Shown here one piece after another: positions 48,292 through 58,636 of a stretch of DNA of 64,000 nucleotides; the first letter of the stretch is position 1, and each line of letters opens with the position of its first letter. The DNA is from Anthostomella pinea. Its lineage: Eukaryota > Ascomycota > Sordariomycetes > Xylariales > Xylariaceae. Position numbers and translations under genes: made by a program. The stretch spans positions 1,116,001 through 1,180,000 of the forward strand of contig CAUWAG010000010.1 of the NCBI GenBank assembly GCA_963556695.1, written 5' to 3'. The notes under the pieces are model-generated. The model was given only the letters and a program-made list of their open reading frames with translations. It was not told where the DNA came from and did not search any database.

Positions 48292-49783
48292 TAACTGACA
48301 ACAATGGTATCGGCATCTCTGAGATGAGTTGTATCTGTTGTGTCGATTTGTATTGTGGTGTCTTTGTTATTATTGCTGGGTGTTAACCCAGCTTGGTTTC
48401 TGCCTGCTTCATTGAAGGCCTTGGATCTGGCTTTTTCTCTGGCTAGCCTTATTTCCTGGATTTGTTCCCATGTGTGCTTATGGATGGTACCTTTTACAAC
48501 CTTGGGGCGGGCAGGGCATTTATTGAAATTGGCAGCATGAGGTCCTTTGCAGTTGACACACTTTGGGATTGGTTTTTCGCAATCCCCCTGGTGTACTGCG
48601 CTGGCGCAACGTGCACATACTTGCTTTTCACATCGGTAGTTCCTACCATGGTATCTGAAGCAGCTCGCACACTGGTGAACCTTGGGGGAGTATTGAATGT
48701 GCCTTGAGGTCATTAAGTGAGCAAAAAGCGTGAATGGTTTCTTTGCTGCACAAGACAGAGAGATCATCCATGTGGTCTCCGGATCAGAATCAACTGTGTT
48801 CCTTGAGAGTATGCACCTTGAAAGGTCTGTCACCTGTTTAGGCTTCAACTTCATTAGCAACAGCAATATCGGTAATGTCGATTGTCAACCCTTCCGCACT
48901 GATGACCTTTCTTGGGCATCCATTGACCTTGTAGTGATACCAGACCGTGTGGGTCTCGATCTTTTTTGCCTTGAGAATGTCAGTGATTTCTTCTTAGAAG
49001 GCCAGGAGCTTAGCCTGAGTTGGCTTATCCCTTGGGTGTAAGGTAAATCCGGAGGGGCACCGGGTCATTTCTCTTATTCCGTAAGGCTCTAGGTGGCTAT
49101 TATCTATGCGGACAAAGACCCGGAGATCATCCTGCTTCTTCTTTAGTTAATTGGTAGTGATAAGGGCGCCAGGCTGTGTTTTTTTTTATGGTAGTGTTGA
49201 CTGTCTGTGGATGCTGTCGCTGGCTAGAGGAGATAACTTGGGCGAAGGTCATGGTGGGCTTCACCATCCCTATCCCCCCAGGAATGGTCTTCCTTTTGGG
49301 CGGATCTCGGGTTTCCAACCACTCGCTCAGACATATAGAAAAGAAAGCGTTGAACTCCTTGGCATGAGAGTATAGTTCGGTTCCAGCTTTCTTAAGTGTC
49401 TTATCAACTGCTACAGCATACTCCTGAAACATTGTTATCCTGGCTTCATAGAGGTGCTTGTCTTTAGTCAGTATTTTAGCAACTTGGTCCTGGCATTCTG
49501 AAGAGGAGGCTTTATTCCTTATATCGCGTGTAATGGCTTGGTCTATAGAGATTTCGTTTAATTGAGATCGTTTCATTCCAGTGGTGCTGTTATTATTAAC
49601 ATTTCAGGATTTTCCTTTCAGAGGGGAAATAACAGTGAAATCAGCCTCAGAGACCTGTGACGGGCTGCTGCTGATGTCGTCAAGCAGCGCCTGGCGGAGC
49701 CTGCTCGGAGGTGCCAGGCCGTATGTCTTTCTAGGGGCCGGGGATTTGAGCACGCCGCCAGTGGTCGTCTTTGGGACGGCCAT
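48291..49783 (-). pseudogene. LINE ORF1: Gag-like protein with CCHC knuckles (broken)
   Basis: Likely ATG at 49783 (MAVPKTTTGG). The frame is interrupted by TGA at 49604, changes frame near 49135 (in an AAAGAAGAAG run), meets TAA at 48994, and changes again near 48860 before the last part ending at 48291. That last part has three zinc knuckles (CASCFRYHGRNYRC, CARCASAVHQGDC, CVNCKGPHAANFNKC), as in Tad-clade ORF1 proteins that bind RNA. The overlap with ORF2 (TAATG) suggests coupled translation in the intact parent. Confidence 0.85.
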
Positions 49784-49950
49784 GGGCGTGTTTGGGGGCC
49801 CGTCCTGGAAGGGTGCTATCCGGCTTGTGAAAAAAATTCTCTTGTGCCTTGACAAAGATAGTCAGTTACTGAGAGAAATGCCTGCTTTAGTGCAGATATC
49901 GAGGTTGCGCCCTAACAGCGGGGCGCCAAGAAAAATAGTTGTTTTTGTTT

Positions 49951-49964
49951 GAGCAACATATTCC
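49951..49964. repeat. Target-site duplication, right copy
   Basis: GAGCAACATATTCC adjoining the LINE 5' end, identical to 44345-44358. Confidence 0.95.
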
Positions 49965-52596
49965 GATTCGTCAACCACCGCTACCGATACCTCTCAGCAC
50001 TCGTGTGAAACATATTTTCGGTGGAATCCGGGCCCTCCTTCGAGGCCATAAGCTACACACACGCCTTGTTGGATAAGTTCTAAACTATGGACTACGCAAC
50101 TGCCACTTGGAACGACGAAGGAGAGCAGCTTGTGCTCTCTGATCAAGCGTGGGGACTCGGAAGAAATGAACATGAAGCGCATAGACGTCGCGGTCAAAGC
50201 CCAAGTATGCTATCGCAAGGGCATGCCAAATGAGCTTGCTCCAGCAAAGGCTAGCACACGGAAACCACAAAACGCTTTCGATGCTGCCATCCTGGGACTG
50301 TTCTCCCTCCCCAACCCCAGACTGGGACGTACTCGACACCGAGGACGCTCACATCGATCCCGAGACAGTCACCATCACACGCGACCCAACGTTCGTACCG
50401 CGTGCTCGGCCGGTAGACGCCGACGGTGAGATCGCCTAAGACGTAAGCACCCAGCTCATGGGCCATTGCTTCCAATATTACTATGCCATATTAATATGCG
50501 GCAGGATGAGCGAAACCGGAAGTCAAACCGGGCTTCTCGATGGGAGATCTTCTTGTACCACCGGCACATCCCGGAAACAGAGCAGGCCCCCATCAACCAG
50601 GTGTATGAGAAGGAGGTCGACCCGGACTCAATGGACTACACCATCGCGCGCCAACAGCTTCGCGACAACCAAAAGAATTGGAATATTCCTCTCCATATAC
50701 CTTGATACTATTCCAGACCTCTTGACCATCCGGTATTGTGCTTCTACTTTCCCACGATTGCATCCCCATCACCGTTGCTCTCCGCATTCACAACTACTCT
50801 CGACTCTTGTCAGTTGCACCAATAACAATTCCATCCTCTTAATCAAGTCCGTCATCCAGCAGGAGCAGCAGTTCGCTGCCTTGTTCCAAAACTACAACGT
50901 CGACGCCTATAACGTCGAGGGCTACAACGCCAATGCCTACAACACCGATGCCTGGCGCTCGTCCAGTGTGACAATGGCTCTCGTATGTCCTCACTTACTA
51001 CAACATGGTGGACTGGGTACGACACGCAGGGATACAATGCGTTGAGTAATAAGCAGGAAAGCAGCCTCGGACCAATTCCTATATTGACTGCAAGCCCACG
51101 ATGAGCTCATTCTTCTCTCGCATTGTCGAGACCGAATACGTCTTCCTCTATTAGAGCCAGAGCGCAATACCGAGAACCCATTCCGGGTAGATGAGGCTCC
51201 CAGACTCAACATTGTAATACTGGGGGCTCAGCTTAAGGCTGAGATTATGGCGCAGTGCCTAACTTAGAGGATGGCTTGCCAGAAGGTCAATATTCCAGAT
51301 TTCCTTACACTGGATGTGGACATGGGGACCTGAGGTTCCCGATCCGCACTCGAGCAGACTGTGGCCGACTACTAGGGCCGGGCTGAAAGCTGGAGGGTTC
51401 AGATCTGCAATGCAATCTCTTGGGTCAGTCGCCAGTCTCGCTCCAACTCATATTTCCACGGATATAATAGCTTTCTTCGTGGCCACTACGAGCAAGCATT
51501 TCGAGTCCGTTGAACAGTCGAAGAACAAGATGAAGGCAGCCTCGCCGGAGAGCCCTAAGAAATTCACGACCGACATGTCAGCCCTCAAGAGCATTGAGCG
51601 CAAGCGAAAGCGAGAGCGTAAGCACATTTAAACCGCACCCTAGCCGCGCTTTAAACCAATAAGCAAATCGCACAACCTGGGGGAGGATGAACGCACCAAG
51701 GAACTCGCGACTTCGAAGTCTTATGCCCCTGAGACTCCGACCGTTTCGCGCCATATCCGCACCCGAACCCCATCTGGTAGCAACGACAACAATGCTGATG
51801 ACGATGCCGGAGAAGGTCCACCACTCCACCGTTTCCGAACAACTGTCGGCTTCCCGAAACAATCCCACGCCATGCTAGGATCCCCTTCTATGTAAACAGA
51901 TCTCTACGCGAACTTATGCACGCAAACTTGTAGCCACTGGATGAAGTCGACAGTTGCTTCCAAGAGATGGAACTGACGAAATCTTCTGCCGTCTCATCCC
52001 CATCAGCCATCTCATTCTTGACTCGCCAACGCCTCGTAAGATCCCAACTATTTTCACGAGTATCACCTGAATTCGGAACCTACCCTGCGCACCCAGTCCA
52101 CGGTCTGTTGGTACTTGCGCGGCCAGAAGATGGCTCGGCCGCAAACCTTGGGCTTGCGAAAGTCTGGTCTACGCCGCCGTCGTGGTGTTGCTGCTGGGCG
52201 CACTTGCGTCTGCGTAGAACGAGGAACACCTCGCCCAGGGTCTGGCGCCCATAGTCGTTGGTATTTTCGGCATCCTGGTTTTGGCAGTGGTTGCCGGTTT
52301 GTAAAACCCTTTTTCTAAGAGGGGGAGGTAGTCTGTTGATCAATATTTTACGAAGAGGAGGAGTGTATTTTGGAATTGCTTCGAGGGCGTCGACGACCTC
52401 GGGCGGTCACGCGCAAGAGGACTGGGGCTCTTCAAGGCAGGCTGTTCGGAAACCATCACATCTGACACCACAACTGCCAATCAAGCTAGGGGCATCAATA
52501 AGGAATACTTAACATGGCACTTGCGGTCATAGATAGCTTTGATTAGAAAAAAACTGTCCTTTGATTACTCAGTGCTGCGTCAGGGGTAATGCGCAA
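49965..52596. other. Right part of the accessory island, no recognised gene
   Basis: 2.6 kb with scattered open stretches: 50230-50439 (+, acidic), 50466-50705 (+, charged, RWEIFLYHRHIPETEQ), 50860-50960 (+, encoding a repeated Y-N-x-x-A/G pattern), 51314-51631 (+, Lys/Arg-rich end) and a hydrophobic stretch near 52190-52303 interrupted by TAG. None begins and ends like a normal gene, and I can name no domain. They look like decayed genes. Confidence 0.4.
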
Positions 52597-54045
52597 CTAG
52601 GTGGTCGATGCTATCAATTTCAGCCCAGCGTCGTCCCTGTAACGGTCCAAAGCCACAGCCTTCCACTCGTCCCATTCCAAGCCCGCGTCCACCTTAACAG
52701 CCTCTCTCAGCCCACGGAAAAGGCCCAGAAACCCATCCCAGCCCGACAAGTCGTACCCGCAGCAGAAGGCGAACCTATGCTGTAATCGACCGTTCCAAAC
52801 ACACTGGGCCAGGCCCCGGCGGCCCTTCTCCTCGAGGAGGCGCGCGAAGACGACCTCGTCATCGCCTAGGTCGTTCTTCCCATCGTAGAAATCCCCGACG
52901 GGCAGGAAGCCAATGGGAGATTTGAAGGCAAGTGCGGCCGGCGCCGTGTGCGCCCACTCCCAGTCGATGATCCCCGTGACGTGGTAATTCTCGTCGATCA
53001 TGATGTGATCCCCCTTGTCGTCCGCGTGCTTCAGGTAGAACAAGCCGTCATCCGGTACCGACGACGGTGGTAACACCAGAGGGGCGAGGTCGAGGAGAAA
53101 TCGGTGGATGAGGTAGGCGTCCACTGATTGCTGCGAGTACATCTCCTTTCGGATGATCAGATCCAGGATCAGCCGCAGCGACGACACGTGATACTCCTCC
53201 CTGAGCAGGGCCCCATGCCGCGCATTCTGCCAGACTGCTCAGAGTCAAAGTCGGTGAGCGACTCTTCGGCAAATGCGCCGACGTGGCGGTCGCCAGGGCT
53301 GTCTAGGGAGCCGAGACGGGGAAAGGGGTACTTGTGAAGCTCGATGAAGATGCCCACCACCTCGCTCATGACCGTTTTCCTCTGTTGCTGATTCGCAAGG
53401 CCCCAACTTAAAGCCTTGCCGGGCAGCTTCTCCAAAAGAAGGAAGCCGACTCCTACCGGATTGTCTGGGCCCTCGAGGTCGAAATCGTGGACCTTGGGAG
53501 CGGGCACACTGGTCTGCTCCAGAAACTTGAGGGTGGCAACCTCGCTCTGGATGATATAGTCGCGTAGTGCCGCCGAGGGCGATGTAGCATTGAACCTGCG
53601 GATGCGGGCAATCCACGTGACTCCATCCTCGAAGGGAACATCAAAGTGGTAGTTCATGCCTCCCATGACGGAGCTCCGCGTCGCTCGATCATAGCGAAGT
53701 GGTGGGATAGAGCAGGGCGTGCCTCGGCGTAGATGGCTGGCTCGAGCTTCAAGAGCCCGGATGTTGATTTTCTCAAACAGCAGCGTGAGCTCCCGTTTTA
53801 CGGCCGTACCGGCCGCAGGGTCGTAAGCATCCGCGTCCTACGTGTACCGAACCATGGGTCAATGCCTTGACCTTCGGTATAGAGCAAGAGAGTACACTAA
53901 CCTCCCACCGAGGACAGCTGTGGAACTCGGGTTGTAGATGGTTGGCACATAGATGGCGGTCGCATAATACGCATTCGCCGAGGCCGCCGAGGCCAGGGAC
54001 CGCTGATTTCTGGCAGCTTTCAAAGTCGCATGTCCAAAGAGGCAT
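52597..54045 (-). pseudogene. AN1 zinc finger-APH-type kinase fusion with a frameshift
   Basis: Exon 1 (53902-54045) encodes 48 residues that fit an AN1 finger: C6, C11, C25, C28, C33, H36, H42, C44 with AN1 spacing at the C-terminal half. After a 64-nt intron, exon 2 (52597-53837) encodes an aminoglycoside phosphotransferase-like kinase. It has SSVMGGMNYHFDV, WIARIRRFNA, FLLLEKLPGK, LKHADDKGDHIMID (catalytic loop) and TGIIDWEWAHTAP (metal Asp). The frame breaks near 53203: GRMRGMGPCS continues as REEYHVSSLRLILDL only if one base is missing. Otherwise the protein ends about 20 residues later. Fungal relatives with both parts are known to me; the substrate is unknown. It could be a sequencing error rather than a true mutation. 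An alternative 66-nt intron with a poor GTCGCT donor could also restore frame. Confidence 0.75.
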
Positions 54046-54308
54046 TCTCGAATAAGAGCACCGCTGAAAGGGGCAGAATCAGGCCTAAGGAGGACGCTGA
54101 TGGCGGAGTGCAGTTGTTTCTCGGCAAGTCGACGGTAGAGAGAGAGAAGATGCGGTGAGAGAATGTACCAGGCGATGATGATCTGTTTGTGATTGGTGGG
54201 TTGGCTGCTAATCACAATGCAAGCAGACGAGATGTGACTACCTACCAACAACCAAAGCCAACTCGAAGAGACCAGCCCACACAGTGCGGCTTCCGCACCC
54301 CTGATCCC

Positions 54309-56238
54309 CTAATCATCATCCTCATCACTGCCACTATCCCAGCCCTCGCGGTAGCCCTCGGCGATCTCGGCCAGCTCGTTGCCCACCGTCTCGCGATCCT
54401 CGAGCCCGATCGACCGCACCACGGCGGTGCGCAGCGCCTTGACCTTGTTCATGACCGACGTGTCGGTCGACAGCGCCGTGCGCATCGGCAGGAATTCGCG
54501 CGGCGGCTTGTCATCGTCTTCGTCGTCGGCGTCGGTGGTGCTCCGGCGCACGTCCCGGAAGATCTTGGGGTAGCTGTCGATGATGGGGAAGGGGACCGTG
54601 GAGCGGTAGCTAGGTAGGGGCGGGCGAGTTAGTTCTGGGATTGGGAGTGTTTCGATGGAAAAAGGGAAGCAAGGAAAGAGGGCATGGAGGTGTCTGCTTG
54701 GAACGTAGGGTACCGACTTGTGGCATAGGGATGGTGATACTTACTCGTGGACCTTCGTTCTGCGCCGCATGCCGTATCCCGCCTCCCTGGAGTTTTCATC
54801 CTCCTTTCGTTTATCCTCGGGATCTTCTGGCCCTCTGTACGTCTGTACCTGGCTGAAGACGTGTCGTTTGCGACCTCTCCTCCTTCCGGGGTCGAGGCTA
54901 AGGTCTTGAGGCGAGGACAAGTCTACGTCTAGAGACAACATGCCCTTCTGTGACCCGGTTTCTGACCCGTCCTCGGGGACGTCGTCATACGCACTGGATA
55001 TGTGTTCGCCTCGCCCGTTCAGAGCAAGACCACCGCCGTTGGCACCGTTTTGCTGAGATTTCGGTTTCCCGACAGAGCTCATCTCGATGTTCGCGATGGT
55101 CTGCTTTCCGAACACGTTCAGGAGGTCTGTCATGTTGCCGAGGTTGCTCGAGTACAGCCGGTCAGTCGTCTTGAGCCGCGTATATAGTGTTGTGCTCTCA
55201 ATGGCCGCAGCGAAGAGGGCAGACACGTGCCAAGGGGATGACGGGTCGAGACGGATACTCGACGGCAGAGGACTCTCGGGTAACGAGAGAGGCACGATGA
55301 GAGATGCCTGTGAGTTTAGTTCCGCTAGGGCTCGGGCCTTGTTGACGAGCTTCAACATCTTTTTCTCCTGCTTCTTGTGAGCGAACGAGTGAAGAGTGCT
55401 TGCAAGAAAGTACATACCCTCGGTAGACCCCTGACAGGCTCTTGCACGCCAAACACCCATAGCGGCGTCTTCCCATACTCGTCCCTCAACCGCTCCATGT
55501 ACTTGGCCGCAAACCCACCCCACGCATCGTCTAGCCCAGTCATAACCTGAATGCCCTGCATCTGATCGGCCTCCTCGACAAATGGGCGCAGGTCGCGGTC
55601 CACGAGGTCATGGTCCTTGTCGAGCGAAGCGAAGAGCTCCTCGCCCATGTGCCACTTCTCAAAGGGCATGAGCGACGAGTTCAGCTCGTACTCGTTGAGC
55701 TGGATGATGGAGCGCGGGTGGAAGAAGACGCGGTTGAAGTCGGACCAGTACCGCACCGCGCTGGTGGTCAGCTCGGGGGGCGTCTGCCCCGTATCGAGGC
55801 TCTGTTGGTATGCGCTGGCTTCTATGGGCTGCTGTCTGTGTATGGCTGTTTGGCCGGACCTTCGCTGCGTGAGCAGAGCGTACCGCAACTCGGGTTCATA
55901 AGGTGAATCTCACCACAAGCTTGCCGCTGATGCATCGTCCTTTGTATCGTACAAAGCGTTGAGCTGCCGCAACGTCCCAAAGCCGCCTTTTAGGTCATAT
56001 ATGACTGTCCTGGGCATATACGTCTCCGTGCCATCGGCGCCAAGGCCAGGCCTGAAATGGACGTCATGGTCTACTGGCGACTCTTCGTCCGCTCCGTATG
56101 TGAAATAGGACTCCTGACCACGGGTCAGCCGGGGTTCCGAGCGAGTCTTCCAGACGGATAGCGCACCTGGGTGTTCCAGAAATGTGTGGCGACATAGTTG
56201 CTTTGCTGCCCAAGCTGCAGCGTGATGATCTCACGCAT
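54309..56238 (-). CDS. DML1: Dml1/misato tubulin-like mitochondrial inheritance protein
   Basis: Five exons, 56167-56238, 55914-56113, 55418-55859, 54745-55367 and 54309-54609 (introns 53, 54, 50 and 135 nt), give 545 residues. The N-terminus [20 protein letters not shown] is the tubulin-like start of the misato family. [42 protein letters not shown] and [20 protein letters not shown] are family signatures. Dml1/misato proteins affect mitochondrial DNA inheritance and mitochondrial distribution. Intron 2 contains the in-frame TGA that would otherwise end the protein after SLW; splicing GTGAGA...GCGAAG restores a Trp codon and the conserved sequence. The C-terminus is acidic (SGSDEDDD). It diverges from the AhpC/TSA gene. 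Confidence 0.93.
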
Positions 56239-56594
56239 GTCAGGAAATGTCAGATGTGTCAGGGCACACCTTACAAGATGGAAAATACGAGGATCAATGA
56301 CAATAAAGATGTTTCAATCAGGCAGCATCTACAGCAAGCTCGAATCCCTCACTCATCGACGAAGTATGAACATTGAAGCGGGAAGATGGGAGGCAGGATG
56401 ATGCAGCTGCCCGCCAACTGCCAAGATAAAGCTCTTATCACGGGCATGACCAGCAGGGTGCAATCCAGGGGTCCTCTAAACATCGCAACTCCTTTCGCCA
56501 CTGTCGCATCATACGTCTTTACACATATATATCCCTTCTCCCATCGCTCCGGAATACGAGTACAAAAGGTTGTATTCAAGTCTACAACTCAGCA
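56239..56594. promoter_or_regulatory. Divergent promoter region DML1 / AhpC-like
   Basis: 356 bases between divergent ATGs. The part near 56515-56530 (TACACATATATATCC) could serve as a TATA-like element for the plus-strand gene. No other site is recognised. Confidence 0.45.
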
Positions 56595-57335
56595 ATGTCG
56601 GTCGCCACAGAGTGGGCGTCCTTCAAGACGCCCGCCAAGAAGGAGATCGCGCCAGTCCCCGAGGTCGGCACCAAGGCGCCCGTGAACGAGAACCTGAAGC
56701 TGCCCGCCGACAAGCCGACCATCATCGTGTTCCTACGGCACTGCGGGTGTCCCTGTAAGTCCCGAGTCTTCCATTTACCACAAAGCCCATACGCCCTATA
56801 CACTCACATCTCCATCTCATGGAAACAAACAACCAAAAAACCCAGCTAACCAACAACCCGCCCCTTAACCACAGTCGCCGAAAAGACCTTCAAAGACCTA
56901 ACCACGCTCTCAAACCGTCACCCCGAGATCCACTTCGTCGCCGTCTCCCACTCCTCCCCCGAAGCCACCGAATACTGGGTCGTGACAGTGGGCGGCAACT
57001 GGGACGTCGAGGTAGTCATCGACGAGCAGCGCGACCTGTATTCCCAATTCGGGCTCGGCGTGTCCACGACCTGGCACGTCATGAACCCAGCCACCCTGGT
57101 GAAAGCGATGCGCCTCGCGAAAGACGAGAACATCTGGAACCGCCCCACGGGCCAGAGCGGCAGCCGCTGGCAGACGAGCGGCGCGTTTGCGGTGGATGTG
57201 GGCGGCACGGTGCGCTGGCGCCAGGTCGCGCGCAGCGCGGACGATGTGCCGGATTTGGACGCGGCTGTGCAGAGTCTGGGCGTGACGCCGTTCCCGAAGC
57301 CGCCGCCTGAGGTGCGGACGGAGGGGTTTCTGTAG
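56595..57335 (+). CDS. AhpC/TSA-like thioredoxin-fold protein
   Basis: Exons 56595-56754 and 56875-57335 (120-nt intron, GTAAGT...CACAG) give 206 residues. Strand TIIVFLRHCGCPFAEKTFKD carries the putative redox Cys50 and Cys52 (CGC), with the intron splitting the Phe codon after CGCP. IHFVAVSHSSPEAT, VEVVIDEQRDLYSQFGLG and SGAFAVDVGGTVRW complete a thioredoxin-like fold. Members are annotated in fungi as alkyl hydroperoxide reductase/thiol-specific antioxidant-like, but the classical peroxiredoxin PxxxTxxC motif is replaced by RHCGCP. Peroxidase activity is therefore uncertain. No targeting signal is evident. Confidence 0.87.
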
Positions 57336-58636
57336 GCGGGGGAGGGAGGCTGTTGCGGTTAAGGGGAAGGGGGGAGAGCACAAGGCAGGAAAGAAAGGCG
57401 GAGACAACGAGCGTCGATGGAGAGGAGCTGGTCTCCGGCACCCTTCGAGATGGAGGGACTCCCACGAACTACAATCTGGTGCCAGCATTAAGGATTCCGC
57501 TGGGCAGAGCACCTTGGCAGGGTGCCCAGGCGCGATGTCTGGCGTAAGCATTCGGTTGCGGGTGATGGGCCGGCAGACGCCTCGAACGTTGCAGCTGAAG
57601 CATGAAAACCTGCTGATCAGGCATTCAACAAGGACGAGGTAGCACATACAATACGCCAACTCCTCGCTACTCCGAGCGACGATAAGGGCGTACGAATAAC
57701 GAATAGCATAGAGTAAACAAGAATAATATAATCAGTGTTGGTCTATCTTTGCCCCTGGTGCCCCGTCTCTCGTCTATCAGCTAGCGATCTGGCTCTTCTA
57801 AGTCGAGGTGGTCCTTCAAATAACCCAACGGTATCTCGACATTGGAGTAAAGTGACAGTACCTTCTGTTCATCGACAACATCGATATCGACCCTGAAATC
57901 AGCAACGGCTGCCGAACCGAACTTGTCGATAATCATTAGTGATGAGCTGTCCGTGTCAACCAGACGATCGCGGAAGGATCGGGCATTACTTTTGGAGCAT
58001 GTCTTTCTCCTCAAATGACGAGTGCATGTTGGAGCATCTAGTCACATCGTCGAGACTTAATCAAGCTGTGTCACTTCAGATATACCACACAGTTTTGTTA
58101 CACGGCTTTATTTATGTATCTTAACCCGTAGGATATTCTCTTGAAATTGTCTATGACCATCTCGGATCAAAGACGGCATCTTCTTTGATGTCAGGTATCA
58201 TCCGCTCCACCAGCCTCCTGCTACCACGCATGGAATGTGACAAAGCGAAATAAAAGTGAACTATATATACAAATGCACGAGGCTCTTCTCTTTCGCAAAT
58301 AAGACATTTCTTGCATCGTCCATGGTAAATGATCCCACTGTGGCCGCCAAATGAAGCGACTTGCCTCTGGCATCAGGCTCGCTTGTCCCTCTATCAATGC
58401 TTCGTGTTTTGGTATCCCTCTTGTAAAACAGAAATGGAAAACGTCATCCGACAACGTGATCATGCTGAGCTCTACTCATAGAAAGCCCCAGTGCGTAGAT
58501 AAGACTCCCAAGTCTCCCGCAGTATGCCATGAAAATCAACCCGCTAAGCCCAACGATAGCTGTCGAAAATGACCGCATGACTCATCATAATGCATCAATG
58601 CATCGCAGTAGAACAAATATAGTTGTGCCATCAAAG
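57336..58636. other. Convergent intergenic region AhpC-like / STE12
   Basis: 1.3 kb between the stop of the AhpC-like gene (+) and that of STE12 (-). It should hold both 3' UTRs. A minus-strand stretch 57781-58014 is open for 77 codons with balanced composition (VLSLYSNVEIPLGYLKDHL) but has no recognised domain or clear start. I leave it uncalled. Confidence 0.4.

Larger units (their letters stand above)
44359..49950 (-). mobile_element. Full-length Tad-clade LINE retrotransposon
   Basis: 5,592 bp in minus orientation, bounded by an identical 14-bp duplication. The 5' end (at 49950) leads into ORF1 with CCHC knuckles; ORF2 has endonuclease, reverse transcriptase, RNase H and a terminal Cys/His motif. 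The 3' end has a duplicated terminal segment with an ATTG-type microsatellite and an A/C-rich tail (ends AACAAACAAAACA). This order (EN-RT-RNase H plus CCHC ORF1) marks the Tad clade of fungal non-LTR elements. Both ORFs carry premature stops, so this copy cannot move by itself. The intact ends and duplication suggest that few indels have occurred since insertion. Confidence 0.95.

Noticed and set aside
57781..58014. 77-codon minus-strand ORF between the AhpC-like gene and STE12
   Set aside because: Composition is acceptable, but there is no domain, and it lies where the STE12 3' UTR or flank is expected.
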